The position numbers and the translations under genes were made by a program. Shown piece by piece: positions 7,357-12,633 of a stretch of DNA of 12,633 nt. The stretch lies in assembly GCA_041752635.1 (NCBI GenBank), contig JBGSWC010000332.1, positions 1-12,633 of the forward strand, read 5' to 3'. The notes below the pieces were generated by a model. The model saw only the letters and a program-made list of their open reading frames with translations, was not told where the DNA came from and ran no database searches. The stretch is from JBGSWC01 sp041752635 (lineage in GTDB: Bacteria > Planctomycetota > Planctomycetia > Pirellulales > Lacipirellulaceae). Numbering within the stretch: the first letter of the stretch is position 1; each line of letters starts with the position of its first letter.

Positions 7357-9048
7357 ATGCCCCGCTACTTATTCATTGCCACGCTCTGCGTCTTCCCCCA
7401 ATTCAGCTACGCCGAAACTCCGAATGTTCCCACGAAAGAGTGGGCCCAATGGGGTGGCGACTCGCTGCGTAACAACGTTCCGGTGGGCGAAAACCTGCCG
7501 ACTGAGTGGGAAGTCGGCGATTTCGATCCCGAAACGGGCGAATGGGATTCGTCGGGCGCCGAGAACATTAAGTGGGTCAACCGGCTCGGTTCGCAGTCGT
7601 ACGGCAACGCCGTCGTGGCTGATGGCAAAGTGTTTATTGGCACCAACAACAGCGGCGGTTGGCTCGAACGTTATCCGAGCGACGTCGATCTTGGTTGCTT
7701 GATTGCCTTCGATCAAGAGACCGGCAAATTCCTCTGGCAACACAGCAGCGAAAAGCTCAAAACGGGCCGCGTTCACGACTGGCCATTGCAAGGCATTTGC
7801 TGCGCTCCACTCGTCGAAGGCAAGCGGCTCTGGTTCGTCACCAGCCGCGGCGAAGTTCGCTGCCTCGACACCGAAGGATTCTACGATGGCGAAAACAACG
7901 GCCCCTACACCAGCGAAACGCACCCGGTCAAAGAAGAAGCCGACGTGATTTGGGTATTCGATATGATGGGCACACTCGGCGTCTCGCAGCACAACATGTG
8001 TAGCTGTTCGGTCACTTCAGCGGGTGACATTCTGTTCGTTAACACCTCGAATGGCCTCGACGAGTCGCACATCAACCTGCCCGCTCCCAACGCCCCTAGC
8101 TTTATGGCGATGGACAAGAACACGGGCGAGGTGCTCTGGACCGACAAGTCGCCCGGCACCAACATCCTGCATGGCCAATGGTCGAGCCCGACCTACGCCG
8201 AGCTTGGTGGCGTTCCACAGGTCATCTTTGGTGGTGGCGATGGCTGGGTTTATAGCTTCGACCCCAAAGGCGACGGCAACGGAGGTCCGAAACTGCTGTG
8301 GAAATTCGACGCCAATCCGAAAACCTCGAAGTGGATTCTCGGCGGACGCGGTACCCGCAATAACATTATCGCCACGCCGGTCGTTTACGACGGGCTCGTC
8401 TACGTCGCCGTCGGCCAGGACCCTGAGCATGGCGAGGGCATTGGCCATCTCTGGTGCATCGACCCCACCAAACGAGGCGACGTCAGCACCGAGTTGGCGT
8501 TCAACGCCGAAGATCCATCGACACCAATCCCCCACAAGCGGATTCAAGCGGTCGAGCCCGACGAGGGAGATTTCGCGCGGGCCAATCCCAACAGTGCGGC
8601 CGTGTGGCAGTTCAGCGAACAAGACCAAAACGGCGATGGTGAAATCGACTTTGAAGAAACCATGCACCGCAGTTGCGGCACCGTCGCCATCAAAGACGAC
8701 GTACTCTATATCTCCGACTTCAGTGGCTTGTTCCATTGCCTCGACGCCAAGACGGGCAAGGTGCTGTGGCACTACGACATGCTAGCCCAAGTTTGGGGCT
8801 CGCCACTGATCGCCGACGGCAAGGTCTACATCGGCGACGAAGATGGCCAGGTCGCCATCTTCCGCCACTCGGGCGATCCCAAAGTCGCCATGAAAGACGA
8901 CGGCGGCGATATGGTTCCCTACTACGGCGAAGTCGAAATGGGCAACAGCGTCTATAGCACGCCCATCATTAGCGACAACACGCTGTTCATTGCCAATCGC
9001 ACCCACTTGTTCGCCATCAAGCAGGGTGTCGAACCTGTTTCGGAATAA
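7357..9048 (+). CDS. secreted PQQ-repeat beta-propeller protein with an EF-hand loop
   Basis: 563 residues with a short signal peptide (MPRYLFIATLCVFPQFSYA, cut before Glu20). The mature start WAQWGGDSLRNNVP is the planctomycete variant of the W..W.GP opening. Propeller repeat motifs include FDQETGKFLW, MDKNTGEVLW and LDAKTGKVLW, running to the last residues, so it is a propeller without the C-terminal domains of its neighbour. Residues 423-434 (DQNGDGEIDFEE) form a complete EF-hand calcium loop, with acidic or Asn ligands at positions 1, 3, 5, 9 and 12 and Ile at 8. Cys148-Cys149 are adjacent. ATG 7357 is preceded by GAGAAAGAAATAA, a weak ribosome site. It may share a transcript with the upstream propeller gene. 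The substrate is unknown; the cofactor PQQ is not implied by the repeats alone. Confidence 0.93.
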   Translation: MPRYLFIATLCVFPQFSYAETPNVPTKEWAQWGGDSLRNNVPVGENLPTEWEVGDFDPETGEWDSSGAENIKWVNRLGSQSYGNAVVADGKVFIGTNNSGGWLERYPSDVDLGCLIAFDQETGKFLWQHSSEKLKTGRVHDWPLQGICCAPLVEGKRLWFVTSRGEVRCLDTEGFYDGENNGPYTSETHPVKEEADVIWVFDMMGTLGVSQHNMCSCSVTSAGDILFVNTSNGLDESHINLPAPNAPSFMAMDKNTGEVLWTDKSPGTNILHGQWSSPTYAELGGVPQVIFGGGDGWVYSFDPKGDGNGGPKLLWKFDANPKTSKWILGGRGTRNNIIATPVVYDGLVYVAVGQDPEHGEGIGHLWCIDPTKRGDVSTELAFNAEDPSTPIPHKRIQAVEPDEGDFARANPNSAAVWQFSEQDQNGDGEIDFEETMHRSCGTVAIKDDVLYISDFSGLFHCLDAKTGKVLWHYDMLAQVWGSPLIADGKVYIGDEDGQVAIFRHSGDPKVAMKDDGGDMVPYYGEVEMGNSVYSTPIISDNTLFIANRTHLFAIKQGVEPVSE

Positions 9049-9062
9049 CATGCTTTCAAAGG

Positions 9063-9151
9063 GTCGAGAGTCTGGAGGTCTAGAGTCTAGAGGAAAGCGG
9101 CGAAGCCGCTGACTCGTTCTCCTCTGGACTCTCGACTGCTAGACTCTTGAC
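9063..9151. repeat. 89-bp imperfect inverted repeat with inner hairpin
   Basis: Arms 9063-9093 and 9121-9151 are reverse complements at 25 of 31 positions. The loop contains a perfect agcggc-gaa-gccgct hairpin (9096-9110). The arms consist of gagagtc/tctagag words, as in the 334-376 repeat. The element fills the gap between the second PQQ-repeat gene and the receiver-domain gene. Confidence 0.75.
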
Positions 9152-9165
9152 TCCCTCACGCAACC

Positions 9166-9534
9166 ATGAAAAAAATCCTCGACGTGGGCCAATGTGGTCC
9201 CGACCACAGTTCGATTCGTGCGTACTTCGGCAAGCACTTCGATTGCCAAATCACGCAGACTCACGCTGCCGACGACACCCTCGCGGCGCTTCGCAAGGGC
9301 GATTTCGATCTCGTACTCATCAATCGAAAACTCGACCGCGACTATAGCGATGGCGTCGAAATTCTCCGCCAGATCAAGTCAGACGAAGCGATCGCCGACG
9401 TGCCGGTGATGCTAGTGACCAATTACGCCGAACACCAAGACGCCGCCATCGAGTTGGGCGCGGTGCGGGGATTCGGCAAGTTGGAGTTTGGCAAGCCGGA
9501 AACGCTGGAAAAGCTGCAAGCCTTGCTCCGTTAG
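9166..9534 (+). CDS. stand-alone degenerate receiver (CheY-like) domain
   Basis: 122 residues with the pattern of a response-regulator receiver and no output domain. MKKILDVGQC fits strand beta-1, FDLVLINRKLDRDY beta-3, VPVMLVTNYAE beta-4 with the conserved Thr85, and GAVRGFGKLEF beta-5 with the conserved Lys105. Two catalytic features are missing. The acidic pair after beta-1 is replaced by Gly-Gln (VGQ instead of VDD), and the phosphoacceptor Asp is Asn53. It should therefore not accept phosphate by the normal route and may work by protein binding. There is no ribosome site before ATG 9166, as for many planctomycete genes. No histidine kinase is nearby. The link with the propeller genes rests only on strand and proximity (117 bp). 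Confidence 0.85.
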   Translation: MKKILDVGQCGPDHSSIRAYFGKHFDCQITQTHAADDTLAALRKGDFDLVLINRKLDRDYSDGVEILRQIKSDEAIADVPVMLVTNYAEHQDAAIELGAVRGFGKLEFGKPETLEKLQALLR

Positions 9535-9850
9535 TTTGGGGCGGTTTCGCGAATCGAATTTGTGTTCGATTTTAAGGAAGCAGGCCAGTCGCGGCCGATG
9601 GGATTTGCCAAGCCATGGAACACGCCAAACAGGGCCGTGCGCAGTCATTCCGTAGCTCCGCAGAGGGGACAAGCTAACTCGCGTAGATGTTTCACGGGTA
9701 TGACGGTTTAGTCTTCCCAAAAACTTGTGCTGGGAAAAAAAATCGGCGATCTGCGATGTTATGGGGATGGATTTTCCATTCCCCCCTAGCAGGAGGATTC
9801 CGGCGCTTCATTTCTCCCGAACAAATTGCCACGCAGATAACTGCCTGCGC
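9535..9850. other. intergenic region without a supported gene
   Basis: No convincing coding frame. It holds a 30-bp motif (9673-9702) also found at 10992-11021, and a short imperfect dyad ggggatgga-ttt-tccattcccc (9763-9784, one bulged T). The rest appears unstructured by eye. Confidence 0.5.
9673..9702 (+). repeat. dispersed 30-bp motif, copy 1
   Basis: The bases match 10992-11021 at 23 of 30 positions without gaps; both contain a gcgta(g)-tgtttcacg core. Confidence 0.55.
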
Positions 9851-9893
9851 AAAAAAGTGACCGCGAGTGACGAGGTTGTCAACTCGCGGTCAC
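9851..9893 (-). terminator. intrinsic terminator of the PEP-CTERM gene
   Basis: Perfect 12-bp arms gtgaccgcgagt (9857-9868) and actcgcggtcac (9882-9893) enclose a 13-nt loop. Six T follow on the minus strand (9856-9851). It starts 27 bp beyond the stop of the gene ending at 9920. Confidence 0.93.
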
Positions 9894-9919
9894 AATACTT
9901 ATGGTAAGAACGCGACGTA

Positions 9920-10645
9920 TTATCGACGACGAAGGGCCAACAGGGCCAAGCCGCCCAATCCCAGCACCGCCAGCGACGAGGGCTCGGGGATCGCAGTCGC
10001 CGACACGTCGTCGAATCTGACTTGACCGCCAAGGTCTGGGGTGAGACCGAGGCCGAATTGAATGGTCAGGTCCTGGCCGCTCACGGCTGCCATCGTGGCC
10101 GCGTCGTATGAGCGGGTGAATTCCTGATAGGTCCCATTCACGACAGCCGGCGACACGGACGAAGTCGGCGTCAGTGGTGTTCCGTTTGCCAGCAGATCGA
10201 ACACGACGGGGAGACCCGCGCCGGCATTGCCCTCTGCCCACAGTGAAATATCGACGGGTGTACCAGTGGCCGTTCCAATCGAATCTGAGAGGAGTGTCGT
10301 GTCGGTCGATGCACCGCCACCGTTACCCCAAGCACTGGCGTTTAACGCGATCACATGATTTCCCGTGCGCGGGCTCTGTGCAGCAACAACGCTCACATTT
10401 TGGTTTCCAACCCAGCCGACCATATCGGCGGTGGTGCTGCCATCACTGTACGATCCTGATTGGAGTTCCATATCAGGACCGACGGGGCTCATTGTGAAAC
10501 CATTGGCGCTGATCGTTACCGGATCACCAGTCGCATCGCCAATCAGCGTTTCAAAGCTGCCGTTGGTGACCATGATGGCAGCGTGGGACGAGCCGGCAAA
10601 TGCGAGGCACGCCACAGCGGTGAGCAGTGAGGATGTCTTAATCAT
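9920..10645 (-). CDS. PEP-CTERM sorting-domain protein
   Basis: 241 residues. It has a signal peptide (MIKTSSLLTAVACLAFAGSS, cut near Ala22), then a beta-rich body starting VTNGSFETL, and the C-terminal sorting signal IPEPSSLAVLGLGG plus hydrophobic segment and RRR (219-241). PEP-CTERM proteins are exported and, in family studies, processed by exosortase (EpsH/XrtA type) as part of extracellular matrix or surface assembly. The NGSFE start and a later RFDDVSA resemble carbohydrate-binding, jelly-roll-like PEP-CTERM proteins; this is a loose resemblance. ATG 10645 has an AGGAGAG about 11 nt upstream. It is a single-gene unit with its own promoter candidate and terminator. No exosortase gene is in the window. 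Confidence 0.92.
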   Translation of the reverse strand: MIKTSSLLTAVACLAFAGSSHAAIMVTNGSFETLIGDATGDPVTISANGFTMSPVGPDMELQSGSYSDGSTTADMVGWVGNQNVSVVAAQSPRTGNHVIALNASAWGNGGGASTDTTLLSDSIGTATGTPVDISLWAEGNAGAGLPVVFDLLANGTPLTPTSSVSPAVVNGTYQEFTRSYDAATMAAVSGQDLTIQFGLGLTPDLGGQVRFDDVSATAIPEPSSLAVLGLGGLALLALRRR

Positions 10646-10728
10646 TGGGTCTCTCTCCTGGGGTAAAAGGAACACTTACCTTGCTTGAGAACTTCGCACA
10701 ACCAAGATGCAGGGAAACTCTGAATCGG

Positions 10729-10757
10729 ATTTTACAGCCAATTAGGCAGGTTTCCAA
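10729..10757 (-). promoter_or_regulatory. candidate promoter of the PEP-CTERM gene
   Basis: On the minus strand TTGGAA (10757-10752) and TAAAAT (10734-10729) are separated by exactly 17 bp. The leader would be about 75-80 nt. This is the best sigma-70-like pair seen in the window. Confidence 0.6.
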
Positions 10758-10765
10758 CGGAAACC
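10749..10765. promoter_or_regulatory. dyad overlapping the -35 of the PEP-CTERM promoter
   Basis: ggtttcc-aac-ggaaacc is a perfect 7-bp inverted repeat with a 3-nt centre, covering the candidate -35. It has the size and position of a repressor operator. Confidence 0.4.
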
Positions 10766-11125
10766 ATCCCGAAAAAGGCCCCTCCTGACTCTTACCTTAA
10801 GGCATGAGTCACCCACTTGTCCAGCAATAAATGGGTTTTTTCTTGATATTGCTGCCTTGGCATGTAGCGGGACTCACAGACCCAGGTGTTAAAACACCAA
10901 TCGAAGCTACACCAGCACGCGGAGCAGAAACATCGCAAAATAGCGTGGCGCCGGGCTACAATGGAAGAGAAGGAACGAGTTGACCGGGAACGCTAGCCTG
11001 CGTAGGTGTTTCACGCCGATGTCTGGAAGCCAATCCCATTAAACGCTTCGGCCTGGTACGCCGACGCACCTTAACTTCAGCGCGTTACCGACATCGGAGT
11101 TTCGCTACTTTCAGTGTGGGGGATC
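10766..11125. other. 360-bp gene-free stretch
   Basis: No supported coding frame. It contains the symmetric ggtgtt-aa-aacacc (10885-10898) and the second copy of the 30-bp motif (10992-11021). Nothing else is recognised. Confidence 0.5.
10992..11021 (+). repeat. dispersed 30-bp motif, copy 2
   Basis: Partner of 9673-9702 (23/30 identical, same orientation, 1319 bp apart). The core is gcgtaggtgtttcacg. Confidence 0.55.
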
Positions 11126-11431
11126 TTAGAAATGCGTCATGGCCCAAAAGACCGACCAAACGCCGAAGCCAGTCAGAAACACGCCAAGGGCACCCGTTAC
11201 CACCCCAGTCCACTCGTTGTAATAGATGCCACTACCGATCCCCAGCAGGCCAGACACAACGGCAAAAAGCGCCAGAAACATTGCAACGTAAACCATGATG
11301 AATCCGACTACGACCATCAGCGGCCAACACGCAAAAGCAAGACATACGGCGATTACCGAAGCAAGTCCGTAGATTTTGGGTGTCTGACCAAATAGCGTGT
11401 TGCTCGGGCTATCCGTCACGGTCACTTCCAC
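11126..11431 (-). CDS. small multi-pass membrane protein, unknown function
   Basis: 101 residues from a GTG start. A polar N-terminus (about 20 residues) is followed by hydrophobic segments near 21-42, 43-66 and 76-97, so probably three membrane helices in the inner membrane. A glycine-rich turn (SGLLGIGSGIYYNEW) separates the last two. No ribosome site is seen before GTG 11431. The coherent hydrophobic pattern is the main reason to accept it. A 7-bp perfect hairpin (agactat 11486-11492, atagtct 11502-11508) lies 55 bp upstream. No family is recognised. Confidence 0.6.
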   Translation of the reverse strand: MEVTVTDSPSNTLFGQTPKIYGLASVIAVCLAFACWPLMVVVGFIMVYVAMFLALFAVVSGLLGIGSGIYYNEWTGVVTGALGVFLTGFGVWSVFWAMTHF

Positions 11432-11606
11432 TAGGGCACTGCGTCGGCTCGGGGTCGGGCTCTAATTCGCCGAGGCCACTAATAGAGACTATCCGCTTGT
11501 AATAGTCTAGAACTGCTCCGGGCTTGGAATGTCTTCCATTGTAACGGCATGTGCAGCACCCAGGGGCGGCACTCCCAAGCGGGAAGTGGACTTCGATAAG
11601 ACGCGT

Positions 11607-11721
11607 TGATTCATCGTCCGACGCTAATTTGGTAGTGCCAGCAAAAGTACACAGGAGTACAAGGCCGACGCGGATTCGGAGAATTGCTAAGTCCCCTCTG
11701 ATTCATCGACCGACGCACTTT
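11607..11721 (+). repeat. pair of tgattcatcg(t/a)ccgacgc repeats
   Basis: tgattcatcgtccgacgc at 11607-11624 recurs as tgattcatcgaccgacgc at 11699-11716, with one difference over 18 bp and an offset of 92 bp. Weaker similarity continues 3'. Confidence 0.65.
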
Positions 11722-11742
11722 GCGATCCCCTCGGCGACATCC

Positions 11743-11824
11743 AGCCTAAGCGAACTCCGTGACTGGCCGCAATCTATTGCTGGGAAATGAGTTATGGAGG
11801 CCCGTTCGCGGCAACGATGGATCG
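11743..11824 (+). repeat. 82-bp direct repeat, copy A
   Basis: Aligns without gaps to 12420-12501 at about 65 of 82 positions. The best-conserved parts are cgaactccgt, gccgcaa and cccgttcgcg-(g/a)-caacgatgg. It lies just upstream of the membrane-protein gene at 11926. Confidence 0.75.
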
Positions 11825-11871
11825 AAGTCCCTCCGCCAACTTTTGCTTCTGGATGCGGCTTGGACTTTCGC

Positions 11872-11877
11872 TATAAT
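11872..11877 (+). promoter_or_regulatory. candidate -10 box of the 11926 gene
   Basis: A perfect TATAAT, 48 bp before the ATG. No convincing -35 is found at 16-18 bp spacing. Confidence 0.45.
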
Positions 11878-11925
11878 CGAGAGCCGTTCGCTGCTTACCT
11901 CTCATCGAATAATAGGTGCTCCCCA

Positions 11926-12345
11926 ATGCAGGAAACAGTTAACAAACGCGCAAACGATCACGTCACCAAAGCGGGGGAAGTATCGAGACAGTTGGTCCTG
12001 GCCGGAATTGCGATCGTCTGGCTCGCGCACACAGCAAGTCTGGGCAATGGGCAAATTGCGTTTGGCAAGCCACTCGACCCCATGCTTGCGTCGGCAATTT
12101 TCTGGTTCACGCTGAGCTTGTGCTGCGAGGTGTTGCACTACGCTGTTGGCATCGTCTGTTATGGCGGCCTGACAATCAGCAAACGTGGCAACGACGACGC
12201 GAGCCAGCATGGTTGGGTTTCGGTTGTGTTGTTCCTTATTGTCCTCGCGAAATTAATCACGATGGCTGGAGGCTACTTTTTCATCGGGCTGTACGTTTGG
12301 CTCAGCCCGCTAATGTTAGGCTTCCGTCAATCCACAACGGTGTAA
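11926..12345 (+). CDS. small multi-pass membrane protein flanked by direct repeats
   Basis: 139 residues. Hydrophobic segments occur near 21-39, 53-80 (with the pair Cys66-Cys67) and 96-131, the last long enough for two helices or a re-entrant pair, so three or four membrane passes. The N-terminus is polar (MQETVNKRANDHVTKAGE) and a charged loop (SKRGNDDASQ, 85-94) connects segments. ATG 11926 is preferred over an upstream in-frame ATG at 11794. The extra 44 residues are not hydrophobic, overlap the 82-bp repeat, and lie mostly before the TATAAT at 11872. No ribosome site is evident. No family is recognised. The gene sits between 82-bp repeats A and B, hinting at a duplicated or mobile unit. 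Confidence 0.75.
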   Translation: MQETVNKRANDHVTKAGEVSRQLVLAGIAIVWLAHTASLGNGQIAFGKPLDPMLASAIFWFTLSLCCEVLHYAVGIVCYGGLTISKRGNDDASQHGWVSVVLFLIVLAKLITMAGGYFFIGLYVWLSPLMLGFRQSTTV

Positions 12346-12358
12346 ACTTTGCTGGGGA

Positions 12359-12396
12359 GCACTGAGGGAGCACTGAAGCACTGAGTGAAGCACTGA
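12359..12396 (+). repeat. four clustered gcactga copies
   Basis: gcactga occurs at 12359, 12370, 12378 and 12390, spaced 11, 8 and 12 bp, just after the membrane-protein stop. Confidence 0.7.
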
Positions 12397-12405
12397 GGGA
12401 CAGTC

Positions 12406-12433
12406 AGCCAAATCGAACTAGCCAAATCGAACT
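12406..12433 (+). repeat. 14-bp tandem duplication at the edge of repeat B
   Basis: agccaaatcgaact is present twice back to back (12406-12419 and 12420-12433). The second copy is the first 14 bp of the 82-bp repeat B. Confidence 0.85.
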
Positions 12434-12501
12434 CCGTTAGTCGCCGCAACTTCTTGCGGTGAGATGAGCCATGGCTGCCCGTTCGCGACAACGATGGGTC
12501 G
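12420..12501 (+). repeat. 82-bp direct repeat, copy B
   Basis: Partner of 11743-11824, 677 bp downstream, same orientation. Read in one frame, both copies give related words (RN-L/F-L ... PVR-x-NDGS), but copy B carries an in-frame stop, so neither is treated as coding. Confidence 0.75.
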
Positions 12502-12603
12502 TTGTCACTCAAACCGGGCAAAAGAATTCGGAACCGACCGGGCGGGGTGTCGGACCAATTTCTCTGGCAACTCTGGCAACACCCTTCTGATCGGCTTTTC
12601 GGA

Positions 12604-12633
12604 ATGACCATCGAGATCGCCTCGACACAGGGT
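12604..12633 (+). CDS. possible start of a gene cut by the window end
   Basis: ATG at 12604 opens a frame (MTIEIASTQG) that runs off the window. It lies 102 bp after repeat B, the same distance at which the 11926 gene follows repeat A. Ten codons cannot establish a gene. Confidence 0.2.
   Translation, partial: MTIEIASTQG

Larger units (their letters stand above)
11432..11925. other. 494-bp gene-poor stretch with short repeats
   Basis: No supported gene. It contains the hairpin 11486-11508, a near-identical pair of 23-24-bp words (11607-11630 and 11699-11721), and the first 82-bp direct repeat (11743-11824). The small open frames here have no plausible protein character. Confidence 0.5.

Noticed and set aside
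8017..8785. Two roughly 250-codon open frames (one per strand) inside the second propeller gene
   Set aside because: Out-of-frame shadows of a clearly coding frame; compositions are Arg/Ser-rich or valine-rich without motifs.
4838..9048. PQQ-dependent alcohol dehydrogenases
   Set aside because: The propeller repeat motifs are present, but I could not identify the family's cofactor and catalytic residues. Binding-scaffold proteins of the BamB type share the repeats.
9412..9720. 102-codon minus-strand open frame over the receiver gene end
   Set aside because: Overlaps the well-supported receiver frame and has no ribosome site or domain pattern.
11743..12501. Integron attC sites flanking a gene cassette
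   Set aside because: The 82-bp repeats do not show a convincing RYYYAAC / GTTRRRY pair or long internal dyad symmetry by eye, and no integrase is present.
12327..12611. 94-codon minus-strand open frame at the right end
   Set aside because: Runs through the gcactga and 82-bp repeats and has no coherent protein features.

Overview
The window looks like the chromosome of a planctomycete, probably of the Pirellula/Blastopirellula group. This is inferred from protein style rather than a 16S gene: two secreted PQQ-repeat beta-propeller proteins with 'WxxWRGP/WAQWGGD' openings, a PEP-CTERM protein, an extremely cysteine-rich secreted repeat protein, an isolated FliN-type gene, short operons, weak or absent Shine-Dalgarno sites on several genes, and structured intergenic repeats.

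Layout. Positions 1-~285 are the 3' part of the RNase P RNA gene (rnpB, + strand). A repeat and a 27-bp-stem inverted repeat follow (334-464). Then comes quinolinate synthase nadA (500-1636, -). Divergent from it is a small SpoA-domain FliN-like gene (1872-2219, +), whose stop codon interlocks with that of a convergent secreted protein of unknown function (2216-3031, -). Next is a secreted protein with 67 cysteines in 299 residues (3218-4117, -), with a clear ribosome binding site and a strong intrinsic terminator (3140-3180).

After about 720 bp without a gene, a same-strand group runs + : a three-part PQQ-repeat protein (4838-7207), a second PQQ-repeat protein with an inserted EF-hand calcium loop (7357-9048), and a stand-alone degenerate receiver domain lacking the phosphoacceptor Asp (9166-9534). 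Both gaps inside this group hold imperfect palindromes (7230-7263; 9063-9151). A PEP-CTERM protein (9920-10645, -) follows, with a perfect 12-bp terminator stem and a candidate promoter whose -35 overlaps a dyad.

The right end (10646-12633) is accessory-like: sparse genes, two small multi-pass membrane proteins (11126-11431, -; 11926-12345, +), and many short repeats. The second membrane gene is bracketed by two ungapped 82-bp direct repeats of about 79% identity.

No complete new multi-gene system such as a defence island or CRISPR array is visible. The best leads are the cysteine-rich repeat protein, the pseudo-receiver next to two secreted propellers, the EF-hand inside a propeller, and the repeat-flanked membrane-protein module. 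Functions beyond the named domains are inferences; no searches could be run.
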